64,000 nucleotides of DNA from Pullulanibacillus sp. KACC 23026 (GTDB lineage Bacteria; Bacillota; Bacilli; Bacillales; Sporolactobacillaceae): assembly GCF_029094525.1 (NCBI RefSeq), contig NZ_CP119107.1, positions 4,340,001 through 4,404,000 on the forward strand, read 5' to 3'. This document shows positions 44,235 to 52,343 of this stretch, piece by piece. Numbering within the stretch: position 1 is the first letter of the stretch; every line of letters starts with the position of its first letter. The notes below the pieces were generated by a model. It searched no databases and was not told where the DNA came from. It saw nothing but the letters and a program-made list of their open reading frames with translations. Both the position numbers and the translations under genes were made by a program.

Positions 44235-44741
44235 GTGGAAGATCAGACGATTTCAAACCTGTTTTATTTATACAACAAAGATATCTACCACTTTTTGGTT
44301 TATTATACCGGTCTTTCTGATGTAGAAGATCTCGTACAGGAAGTTTTTATCCGTGCCATAAAGGGATGGGATTCTTATGAAAAAAGATCTTCACCCAAAA
44401 CATGGCTGATTTCCATTGCGAGGCATGTCGGTATTGATGAAATAAGAAAAAGGAAAAGAAGACAGTTTCTCAATCAAATCTACTTAAATAAAGAAGCATC
44501 ACTTATCGAGGAACAAACACCTGACCACGCATTAGATATAAATGAGTCCAACAAAGCGCTTTATCAAGCCATCCAATCATTGAAATCCAGTTACCGTGAT
44601 GTCGTCATCTTAAGAGGAATTAAAGAATTGAGTGTAACAGAGACAGCCGAGGTTCTCAATTGGAGTGAGAGTAAAGTACGTATAACCTTCCACAGAGCCC
44701 TTAAAGCTCTGAAGGAAAAAAAGGAGAGATTATCTCTATGA
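44235..44741 (+). CDS. ECF RNA polymerase sigma factor (SigX-like)
   Basis: About 168 residues. Region 2 (LYNKDIYHFLVYYTG..DVEDLVQEVFIRAIKGWDSYEKRSSPKTWLISIARHVGIDEIRKRKR) and region 4 (SYRDVVILRGIKELSVTETAEVLNWSESKVRITFHRALKAL) are present. EKRSSPKTWLISIARHVGID is very close to the equivalent part of B. subtilis SigX (EGRSSEKTWLLSIARHVAID). The start is GTG 44235 with GGGGTGG 8 nt upstream. It overlaps the anti-sigma gene by 4 nt (ATGA). Confidence 0.88.
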   Translation: MEDQTISNLFYLYNKDIYHFLVYYTGLSDVEDLVQEVFIRAIKGWDSYEKRSSPKTWLISIARHVGIDEIRKRKRRQFLNQIYLNKEASLIEEQTPDHALDINESNKALYQAIQSLKSSYRDVVILRGIKELSVTETAEVLNWSESKVRITFHRALKALKEKKERLSL

Positions 44742-45952
44742 AAGAAAACGACTCCCATGATGAATTAATGAATGAACTCAGATCTCTGCCAGAACCCAAT
44801 TATGAAAAAACATTCAATGACCAAATACAGGCTGACATCCACCAAAATCTTATCAACTACTTGCACACGCATAATGATAAAAATCAAAGCAGAAATAAAG
44901 TTAATAAATGGAAGCTTGGCCTTTCAAGTTTGGCAGCGGCATTACTCATACTTTGTTTAGCGCTCAGTACAAATTTCGCCCATGATAGTTTGAACCCAAA
45001 CGCTCATGATTCGATTAAGAATGCCTCCAACAAGCAGATAGCGGAGCCCGCACCCCAAACGCATCCATTAGAAGAGCACACTTTCTCAAACTCGATCGAG
45101 GCTGTTAATTCCATTTCAGCCGTGGAGCAAGCCGTTTCTCAAAACTACCCATCAAACAAAATAGTAGATTTGGGCTTAGACATCAATGCCGACTATTATA
45201 AAGGGGCGGGATATTATAAATATAAATGGAACGAAGGACGATGGACGATCTATTTGGCAGGGCAGGGAAACAGCTCCAAAGGAACGCAAATGGCAAAGAA
45301 TGTGGTGTCCTATCTCCATACAAACACTTTACCGGCTCCTGATCAAAAAGGGGTCATAACGATTCTGCCGCCAAGTCAAGCAACCGGCTCCATCACGCAA
45401 ACGAGCATTGCCAGACAGGTTGGGAATACTGTCCTTTCCTTCAAACAGTCCGGAGATCCAATTAATACCTTACAAGCATTCATTAATTCGAGTTCAAGTA
45501 CCCGTCCATCTAATAACACCATTAAGAAGCAAAACTTTCCAAGCTCCTCAAAAGCGTTGGATGCTCTTGCAAAAACAGAACAAAACCTATCCTTAACTTA
45601 TCCATCAGGTACCCAAGTTGATTTAGGCTTAGGGATTAACGGAGTTTTATATAAAAACTCAGAACACTATAAATATACATGGTATGAGGGACGATGGACG
45701 ATTCTCCTTGTCGGGAAGGCGGACAGTCTTAAGGGCAAACAGGTTGCCAAAAGCATTGTCACCTACCTTCACACACACTATTTGCCGGCACCAAGTCAAA
45801 AAGGGGTCATTATCGTGAATCAACCGAGCTCCTCTCACTCCCCTTTAGGCACGGCTAACACGATTTCCTGGCAAGTCAAAAATAAAGTATTTACGCTAAA
45901 ACAAACAGGTGACCCCATTAAAGCCTTACAAACGATTATAAATAAGCATTAA
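44738..45952 (+). CDS. Anti-sigma factor with a duplicated extracellular domain (RsiX-like)
   Basis: A 404-residue type II membrane protein: a cytoplasmic N-terminus of about 58 residues, one membrane helix (59-79), then two copies of an extracellular domain (about 119-249 and 270-402). Shared motifs are VDLGLDIN/VDLGLGIN, YYKYKWNEGRWTI/YKYTWYEGRWTI, SYLHTNTLPAPDQKGVI/TYLHTHYLPAPSQKGVI and QSGDPINTLQAFI/QTGDPIKALQTII. No Cys-based zinc motif is seen in the cytoplasmic part. The ATG overlaps the sigma stop, so the two are coupled. The role as anti-sigma is inferred from position and topology. Confidence 0.78.
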   Translation: MKENDSHDELMNELRSLPEPNYEKTFNDQIQADIHQNLINYLHTHNDKNQSRNKVNKWKLGLSSLAAALLILCLALSTNFAHDSLNPNAHDSIKNASNKQIAEPAPQTHPLEEHTFSNSIEAVNSISAVEQAVSQNYPSNKIVDLGLDINADYYKGAGYYKYKWNEGRWTIYLAGQGNSSKGTQMAKNVVSYLHTNTLPAPDQKGVITILPPSQATGSITQTSIARQVGNTVLSFKQSGDPINTLQAFINSSSSTRPSNNTIKKQNFPSSSKALDALAKTEQNLSLTYPSGTQVDLGLGINGVLYKNSEHYKYTWYEGRWTILLVGKADSLKGKQVAKSIVTYLHTHYLPAPSQKGVIIVNQPSSSHSPLGTANTISWQVKNKVFTLKQTGDPIKALQTIINKH

Positions 45953-46083
45953 TTTTTAAAAGCGGCTTGCCAACTGAGACCCATTTGGCGATGGGGTTAC
46001 CCTCTACCTAATACTGTTTCAAAGCTTTGAGATATAACTTGCTAAAAAAGCTGACAACCTGGAGAAGATCTAAAATCGCAAGA

Positions 46084-46120
46084 CAAAAGCTTGGGGGTTT
46101 CCCCCAAGCTTTTGCCTTTT
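46084..46120 (+). terminator. Perfect 14-bp hairpin after the anti-sigma gene
   Basis: CAAAAGCTTGGGGG and CCCCCAAGCTTTTG pair without mismatch around a TTT loop, then CCTTTTAAT. It is stable but the U-tract is weak, so it may act as a bidirectional terminator. Confidence 0.7.
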
Positions 46121-46215
46121 AATAGATTTTAGTTGTACAAGTTCATCAAACCCTTTGATAAATAAGCTGGGAATTTTCTCTTAATTAGAAACTACCACTA
46201 AAAATCGCTTAAATA

Positions 46216-46365
46216 GCCGGAGAATTTCCGCCTATTGACTCCAAAAAGCATGGCTCCGAGTCATTTTGCCTTGTTTAACTGGAAAATCTCCGTTTATATA
46301 CCCGCACCCGAACACTATTTTGCCGTTTAAACGGAAAACTTCCGCTTATTTTTGGCTACTCAAAA
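46216..46365. repeat. Three copies of a CGGANAANTTCCGNNTAT repeat
   Basis: CCGGAGAATTTCCGCCTAT (near 46216), CTGGAAAATCTCCGTTTAT (near 46279) and ACGGAAAACTTCCGCTTAT (near 46332) are spaced about 53-63 bases apart, each after TTTAA or TAAATAG; each core is a GGANAANTTCC palindrome. No gene lies here; the remainder of 45953-46526 is non-coding. Confidence 0.65.
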
Positions 46366-46526
46366 AGATCAGGTTTGAAAATTAGAGTAATTCAAAGAGA
46401 CGCATTATTATAAACTATTTCAAACTATTTTAATAGGTTAACTATATTACATTTTATTTACTTTTTTAAATATAATAGTAAAATATTAAGGGCTATCATA
46501 GATAAAACGATCAAGGGGGATGCAAG

Positions 46527-47111
46527 ATGAAATTGAAAGCTATTTTAATAGGCTTATTAGCCGCATGCTTATTGGCTGTAGTGGGCTGTGGTTCGAATTC
46601 AACACCTAGCCAATCCACAAATTCAGATAAAGATAGTTCACAATCTACTAAAAAGGATACAAAGAATGCCGATATGACTGCATTAACGGGATTCGAATTG
46701 GATGTAATCGAGGATATGCACGTTGCCATCAAACCGGTTAATGACCTTGTTAGCCTAAGCAACGCAAAATCCTTTAATGCCGATGCTGTCAAAACATCTG
46801 CAGAAGCAGCAGCAAAATCAGCTGATGATTATGCAACTAAAATCAAAGGCTATTCGCTGCCATCAGGCATGTCTAGTGCTACCAAAACTAAAGTAAAGGC
46901 TGCATTAGCTGATTTGGCAACCTCTTTCCAACAACGTGCCGATGCCGCTAAAGCCTGTGAGAACGTTACCTCCCAAGCTGAATTAAACACAGCTGTTGCA
47001 AAAATCGATACAGACAGCAAAGACTCCTTCCAAAGCTTTGAGGATAAAATGAATGCGGTCCACAGCGATCTAGGCATGTTAAGTTCTGATTTCTCTAAGG
47101 AATTGCAGTAA
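46527..47111 (+). CDS. Predicted helical lipoprotein of unknown function
   Basis: 194 residues. The signal peptide MKLKAILIGLLAACLLAV ends in the lipobox VVGC, followed by a Ser/Thr-rich linker (to about 45) and an alpha-helical, Ala/Lys/Asp-rich domain that predicts as a helical bundle. The ATG has AGGGGG 8 nt upstream, and a terminator follows. I do not recognise the family. Its position near the sigma/anti-sigma pair may mean shared control, but no promoter links them. Confidence 0.85.
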   Translation: MKLKAILIGLLAACLLAVVGCGSNSTPSQSTNSDKDSSQSTKKDTKNADMTALTGFELDVIEDMHVAIKPVNDLVSLSNAKSFNADAVKTSAEAAAKSADDYATKIKGYSLPSGMSSATKTKVKAALADLATSFQQRADAAKACENVTSQAELNTAVAKIDTDSKDSFQSFEDKMNAVHSDLGMLSSDFSKELQ

Positions 47112-47119
47112 TATATTGA

Positions 47120-47149
47120 AAAAAGCAGCCTTCATTGGCTGCTTTTTTT
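47120..47149 (+). terminator. Terminator of the lipoprotein gene
   Basis: AAAAAGCAGCC and GGCTGCTTTTTTT form an 11-bp stem around a TTCATT loop, followed by T residues, ten bases after the stop. Confidence 0.93.
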
Positions 47150-47282
47150 GCTGTCCCGTCAATTTTTTAAAGCCTCTCCCATTTTTTGGGGAAGCGCGAT
47201 GCTATTGCCGCATCGTCTTTGAATCAATTCCCCTGCAAAATCTAGTGTTCTTAAATGTAAGGTGCCCCATAAAAAACATTTC

Positions 47283-47480
47283 TTATAAGATCACAAAGGA
47301 TAATAAATAGATCATTATTGCAATGAAAGCTGCCCCACCAGTCAATCGCAGAAACTCACCTGAATTAATATGGTTTTCATTATATTCAACGTTTACGTCA
47401 TTTTGACTTTTAGAAACAGAGTGAGCAGCCTCTACCTGCTTGCTATGTAAGATTGCCGAATTAAAGATACGTCCTTCCAT
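47283..47480 (-). CDS. Small single-helix membrane protein, unknown
   Basis: 65 residues with a polar N-terminal half (many Ser, Asn, Glu, Lys) and a C-terminal membrane helix LTGGAAFIAIMIYLLSFVIL, as in tail-anchored proteins. GGAGGGG lies upstream of the ATG with good spacing. No homologue is recognised. It is transcribed toward the lipoprotein gene. Confidence 0.65.
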   Translation of the reverse strand: MEGRIFNSAILHSKQVEAAHSVSKSQNDVNVEYNENHINSGEFLRLTGGAAFIAIMIYLLSFVIL

Positions 47481-47660
47481 TTCATTTCCCCTCCATTACT
47501 AATATTACATTTATGTTACATTTATTATCTCATTATGAAACATTTTTGTAAAGGGGGTGATTAATTTTTTCCTATATTACACTAAAAAGTCTTTAATGGA
47601 GACTTCAAGCCTCTCTTCCTTAGAGATCAGTTCATTGTAATCTTTTTGTAACATAATGTT

Positions 47661-48167
47661 TTATCTTAGATTATTTAGCGTTAATCCAAAATGGAACCAT
47701 AAAAATAAGATAAAACAAGCCGTTAAGAGCCAGGCAATTAAAGGGTTCTTATAATGAATAATTAAAAAGAGATACATGAAAAGATCAAAAAACAAGGACC
47801 AATAGTAATTCCAACCGTTATGATAAGTTATTAAGTGGAATTTGACAGCTATCAACTCAATAGCTCCTGAAATCGCCGTCCATAAAAGCAAGTATAAGCA
47901 AATCTTAAACTTCTGTTTGGGAAAATGGGGAATATACATCAGAACGATTGCCGGATAACAAACAAATGCTAGATATATGGAGATCAAGGTATCTGTCGGG
48001 ATGATGGATTTTTTCAAAAGCCACATGGGCTGGTTATAAGTGAGTACCTGATAAATCAAATTTCCTATAATGAAAAAGAGTATGGTTGGATAGTACATTT
48101 TCCAGTGCTTCCAGTCCCCCCATCTCCAAGCACATACAATATACATAAGCCCTAAAATTAGTCGCAT
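47661..48167 (-). CDS. CBO0543-family membrane protein
   Basis: A 168-residue protein with about five membrane helices. Segments MYYPTILFFIIGNLIYQVL, WLLKKSIIPTDTLISIYLAF and YHNGWNYYWSLFFDLFMYLF match the pattern of the CBO0543 family found in spore formers. The ATG at 48167 has AAGGGA 7 nt upstream; the frame is open 14 codons earlier with no site. Function unknown. Confidence 0.75.
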   Translation of the reverse strand: MRLILGLMYIVCAWRWGDWKHWKMYYPTILFFIIGNLIYQVLTYNQPMWLLKKSIIPTDTLISIYLAFVCYPAIVLMYIPHFPKQKFKICLYLLLWTAISGAIELIAVKFHLITYHNGWNYYWSLFFDLFMYLFLIIHYKNPLIAWLLTACFILFLWFHFGLTLNNLR

Positions 48168-48307
48168 AAGAATGTCCCTTTTCTTCTTTTCGCTTATTTT
48201 TCGCCACATGTATCATTTCATACTTCGATTGAGAAGAAAGAGTATTCCGAGTAATTAGGATCTAAATGAAAGATGTCATCCTCACGACATCTAGTTATAT
48301 CTATACT

Positions 48308-48350
48308 AAAAAGCCCCCAACTCGTTGTTTTAACAACCGTTGAGGGCTTA
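48308..48350 (-). terminator. Terminator of the MFS efflux gene
   Basis: On the minus strand AAGCCCTCAACGGTTG pairs with CAACGAGTTGGGGGCTT (one mismatch and a bulge), then TTTTAG. It begins 15 bases after the MFS stop. Confidence 0.9.
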
Positions 48351-48365
48351 ATGTTTCCCTAAGCC

Positions 48366-49556
48366 TTAAGCGTGTTTAGGGACTTTTCCAAGTTTTTTAT
48401 TAAACGCGATCATCGTGGCATTTATCAAAAGAATGATCATTGTAATATAAAACACATAGCGAATATTGTACATCGCGGCGACACTGCTTCCAAGCAGCGG
48501 GCCCAATAAATTCCCCATAAACTTAAAACTTGAACTGAGGCCAAAAGCCTGGGCCTGAAGTTCATCCGGAGCGTGCTTTTTCACTAGCACATTGAGCGCC
48601 GGAAGCATTCCTCCGACAAATAAACCGAGAAGAAATCGCCCGATCATCAACATGACGACATTATGCGCAAGGACCTGTGGCAAGAACGACAAGGCTGCCA
48701 TGATTAATGAGAACGTCAATATTTTTTTCTGCCCGATTCGATCACTGTATTTTCCTAATATCGGAGCGGCAATAAGAGTGGCAATACCAGACACCGCCAC
48801 AACTAATCCCGCTATCGTCTCGAGGTGTTTCCCTGTATAAATTGTTTTGGTGTAGATAGTCAATATCGGTTGAATGGACATCATCCCGAGTTGGGTAATC
48901 AAAGTGGCAATAAATACAGGAAAGAGCATCAAGAAGATTTTTTTCCTTGTTCCTTTATGGATAACGCGTTTCTCTCTCTCCTTTTTAGCGACATTTTCTT
49001 TCACGAAGAAAAAGACAACGGCACTTGCTCCTAGTAAAAGAACTCCAGTTACAATAAAGACGGCTCTGATCCCAATCAATTCGGCGAGCACTCCGCCGAT
49101 CAGCGGTCCGATTAAGGTCCCCGCTGTTTGTCCAGTTTGAAGGGTTCCAAGTGCTTGTCCGGACTCTTCATCCGGAGTAACCGATGCTTGAAGTGAAATG
49201 GACATCGATATGAATCCAGAAAAAACACCGTTAATCAAACGGAGTCCAAGCAATTGCCAAGGGGCGGTAACAAGCCCCATTAAAATGGTCATGACACCCA
49301 TTCCAATGCTAGCCCGTAAAAGCATCGGCTTTCGTCCATATTTATCCGCCATAGCTCCCCAAATAGGTTGAAAAATGGCAGCCGTTAGCATTTGCGCCGC
49401 AAAAATCCATCCAGACCACTGGACAACTGAGCTCATCTTGTGAACACCCAGTCTTTCGATATATAAAGGCAGAAATGGCATGATTAAGCTCATGCCTGCA
49501 ACTGCTATAAAATTTGATATCCATAAAATACTTAATGTTTTCTTCCAATTATTCAT
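48366..49556 (-). CDS. MFS multidrug efflux transporter (DHA1 type)
   Basis: A 396-residue major facilitator with 12 predicted helices. N-terminal ISNFIAVAGMSLIMPFLPLYIERLG, the motif A-like loop PIWGAMADKYGRKPMLLRASIG (about 63-84) and motif C-like GQTAGTLIGPLIGGVLAELIG point to the 12-helix drug:proton antiporter group. It is a single gene with its own terminator. The substrate is not predictable. Confidence 0.88.
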   Translation of the reverse strand: MNNWKKTLSILWISNFIAVAGMSLIMPFLPLYIERLGVHKMSSVVQWSGWIFAAQMLTAAIFQPIWGAMADKYGRKPMLLRASIGMGVMTILMGLVTAPWQLLGLRLINGVFSGFISMSISLQASVTPDEESGQALGTLQTGQTAGTLIGPLIGGVLAELIGIRAVFIVTGVLLLGASAVVFFFVKENVAKKEREKRVIHKGTRKKIFLMLFPVFIATLITQLGMMSIQPILTIYTKTIYTGKHLETIAGLVVAVSGIATLIAAPILGKYSDRIGQKKILTFSLIMAALSFLPQVLAHNVVMLMIGRFLLGLFVGGMLPALNVLVKKHAPDELQAQAFGLSSSFKFMGNLLGPLLGSSVAAMYNIRYVFYITMIILLINATMIAFNKKLGKVPKHA

Positions 49557-50033
49557 CGTTAATCATCATCCCCAATATGTGCTGCCTATCTAGATTTCGT
49601 ATTATTTCAGGACATCTTTATGTCATTCCTTTTAAGCATTCATGTTAATCTTGCCTTAAAGTTCTTAAAGCCGATGTTCCTCTACCTGAAAAGTCTCAGG
49701 GATTAACCCCTGAGCCCTCTTTGGATTTTTCTAAAATACCCTATTATAGGCTTTTTTAATACATGAAACCATTTCAAATTACTGATCCCGACACATGCTC
49801 GCACCCATTCTAGTTTTAGGCCAAAGCTTTCGTGATTAGGCTGTACGTGTATAGCAATCACGAAAAGCAAAAAAAGACTCACTTACTAATGATAATCCCC
49901 TGGCTACATAACTTCCAATTACTATCATGCATGAAATCAATGCACGATAATTATGAATAGGCGCAAGAACTACTATCCGTAACACCATGAAAGGTTAAGC
50001 TACCCGAAGTTTTTCCCTATATGACTTTCTATA
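49557..50033. other. Gene-free gap
   Basis: No gene supported. A short hairpin CTCAGGGATTAACCCCTGAG lies at 49695-49714. No tRNA, riboswitch or repeat family was recognised in the rest. Confidence 0.5.
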
Positions 50034-50081
50034 TAAAAAAAGCCTCCCACCAGTTTAATAAAACTGATGAAAGGCCTTTTT
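50034..50081 (-). terminator. Terminator of the pectate lyase gene
   Basis: AAAAAAGCCTCCCACCAGTTT and AAACTGATGAAAGGCCTTTTT form an imperfect long stem with T-tracts on both strands, 68 bases after the lyase stop. Confidence 0.8.
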
Positions 50082-50148
50082 CTAATTAGAGCCCTAATAT
50101 TATTTTCAACCCTTGAGACAGTCCATTTCTAAAATAGAGTGCTCGGTA

Positions 50149-51717
50149 TCAGGATTCCTGATTCATTATTGCCTGAGCTTCAATGGTTAGGACGCGTGTA
50201 GTGTCCTTGTCGATGTGCTTGCCAGATTGAGCAGTTAGCTCATTAAGGAAGGCATGAAGGTCATGATTTTGCAGCTTCTTATTGAGGCTGTTCTCAATTC
50301 CCGCATTGTCAATATTTCCATATTGGGTGTATACAGATACTAATTGTTGTAAGGATTCCGTTGGGTCCTTTTTATCTGCCAAATAGCCCAAACCGTATTG
50401 GGAAAGAGGACTTGATGCGACAGGTTGCATAAAGGTCACATCAGGTAAGCTGCCATCTGATTTTCTAGGAGCAGATAATTGAGATGTATCCAGGCTTTTA
50501 AAATCGTTATCAGTGAGTGTTAGTCCGCCGTTGATGGTCCAAGAGTTATTCGTTTCATTTTCAGCTGGGGTATTGTCATCCGCCGTTAAGGTTCCACCAT
50601 AAGCAATGTTATTGTGCAGAACTTCTCTGTAACCCGCAATATTATTGATATCGGTTGGACTCACACGCTCTAGCATGTCGAATTGAGCATGACTATTCCC
50701 ATAGGCGGTATTGTTCGTCCAATTCGCGGATTGCCCTGGCATATGGTTCGCATAGAAACCATTGGCTCCGTTATTAACCGATAAACAGTATTCAACTGAA
50801 TGGACAGGTAATTGATCTGGAATATATTGTTTAGTTGAGGTATTCACTTCATAAGCATAACCGCCAACCTTAAATCCATTCTTATCCCCTATTCCATCAT
50901 TGTTACCTCGATTATTGAAGGACCAGTCGTGATCATAGATAACGTGCCCCCATGAGTTAATACTGTCAAAGCCATCATCACTGTTGTGCCACGAGCGGTC
51001 ATTTATGAAAGCAACGTTATCCCCATGGCCGCCAAAACCATCTGTGTTTCCGGCATTAGCAGCAGTTGGTCCAAGGTTGTTGTACGCATCACTATTAATG
51101 ACCGTTCCTGAACCGTGAACATTAACATAAAAACCATTCGCTTCACTATCATGAGCCGCTACATCATCGATAAAGACATTACCTCGAATATTAAAATTTT
51201 CGGATTGTTTTTGATCACCCGCTTTAGTTCCAATCACATCAAACCCTTTGAATGTTAGATCTTGAGCACTTGGGTCTATAAAGAAAGCAGCCACACGTCG
51301 ATCGGTTGACACCCCACTGAAATCAAAAACAGGCCTTGGATCTCCAGGATAGGCCTCATAAGTAATCCCACTCTTCGTAAAATCATTGACATAATGGTAA
51401 GTGTCATCGGTTTTTGCCACATCTGCATCTGTTAATTCGAAATCCCCTGCATTTCCACGAATGTAGACAATATCTCCAGAAGATGCCACCGATTGCGCTT
51501 TCATTAAAGTTCTAAAGGGAGAACTCTTAGTTCCTGGATTATGATCATTACCAACAGGAGAAACGTAATAAGTGTTTGCCAAAATTGGCTTTGTCGTAGT
51601 TGCGGCGTTTGATCCCGTCTTACTCGTATACCCTTCAGCATGTGCACCAACTGCACTCATTGTAAGCATTGTTGCAAGCATACAACCCGTCATTAACAAA
51701 CTTCCCATTTTTCTCAC
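50149..51717 (-). CDS. Secreted PL9-type pectate lyase with C-terminal FIMAH domain
   Basis: About 522 residues, exported (signal peptide to about residue 27, AHAEG cut). After NTYYVSPVGNDHNPGTKSSP comes a right-handed beta-helix. NTDGFGGHGDNVAFINDRSWHNSDDGFD gives the PL9 calcium ligands D226, D247, D248 and D251, with the catalytic-base Lys of NGFKVGG (about K283). A C-terminal FIMAH-like domain (about 440-515, AQSGKHIDKDTTRVLTIEAQAIM) ends it. GTG 51717 has AGAGGGG 8 nt upstream; an earlier ATG (51735) has no site. A cre-like site and a palindromic operator lie upstream, fitting induction by pectin products and catabolite control. Confidence 0.85.
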   Translation of the reverse strand: MRKMGSLLMTGCMLATMLTMSAVGAHAEGYTSKTGSNAATTTKPILANTYYVSPVGNDHNPGTKSSPFRTLMKAQSVASSGDIVYIRGNAGDFELTDADVAKTDDTYHYVNDFTKSGITYEAYPGDPRPVFDFSGVSTDRRVAAFFIDPSAQDLTFKGFDVIGTKAGDQKQSENFNIRGNVFIDDVAAHDSEANGFYVNVHGSGTVINSDAYNNLGPTAANAGNTDGFGGHGDNVAFINDRSWHNSDDGFDSINSWGHVIYDHDWSFNNRGNNDGIGDKNGFKVGGYAYEVNTSTKQYIPDQLPVHSVEYCLSVNNGANGFYANHMPGQSANWTNNTAYGNSHAQFDMLERVSPTDINNIAGYREVLHNNIAYGGTLTADDNTPAENETNNSWTINGGLTLTDNDFKSLDTSQLSAPRKSDGSLPDVTFMQPVASSPLSQYGLGYLADKKDPTESLQQLVSVYTQYGNIDNAGIENSLNKKLQNHDLHAFLNELTAQSGKHIDKDTTRVLTIEAQAIMNQES

Positions 51718-51995
51718 AATATGTTCCCCTCTCATTTATCCATTCTTCCGAGCTAAACTGCCCTTGATTTTAAAATTTAATAGACTGCTAATTTTCCTGA
51801 ACGAGCGTATAGGCCACAAATGTTACTGAAAGTCACCTCCCCTTTAAGCCTACCAATGCTTCGCCCGGCCAAGTGCCTATTCCACAAAAAAAATTAGCTT
51901 TCTCTTAAACGGGCCCACTCGGAGTTGCAACCGCTATTTTAACCACCCAGCTGCACCTGTCTTTATGTCATAGACTTCTGTAAATCGCGATTTAT

Positions 51996-52009
51996 GTAAA
52001 GCGGTTACA
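51996..52009. promoter_or_regulatory. cre-like site (CcpA)
   Basis: GTAAAGCGGTTACA matches 12 of 14 positions of the consensus TGWAANCGNTNWCA. It lies about 280 nt upstream of the pectate lyase start and next to the palindrome below. Confidence 0.45.
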
Positions 52010-52012
52010 ATG

Positions 52013-52030
52013 TATATTGTATACAATATA
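52013..52030. promoter_or_regulatory. Perfect 18-bp palindrome, candidate operator
   Basis: TATATTGTATACAATATA equals its own reverse complement. TTGTATACAA centres are typical of GntR-family operators for sugar-acid genes (UxuR/ExuR-like), so it may bind such a regulator. It lies in the long divergent gap (51718-52343) between the lyase and the alditol oxidase; no regulator gene is nearby. The rest of the gap holds no gene. Confidence 0.5.
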
Positions 52031-52343
52031 TAAAATGCAGTCTGTCGAAAAAAATCGCAAACATAGACTACTTTTGTTTTCTTTTGCAAGAATGAGTCGA
52101 ATCTAGTAAAAAGGCTCTATGGTTTTAATGTATTGAGTAAAAGAAAATCCTAGTTTATTAACAAATAGAGTTATATTAAGGAATAGAAACTTCAATACCT
52201 AGATGAGAAATTTACTTAATAGACCGGGTTACTTGATTGGTATACTCTGTCTCTGTTGATAGATAAAGATCGAAATAATTGAAAATTTCCTCTCTTATGC
52301 CTATAGTAAGCTATATGGCACAAGTAGAAATGGAGTGAGCTTC

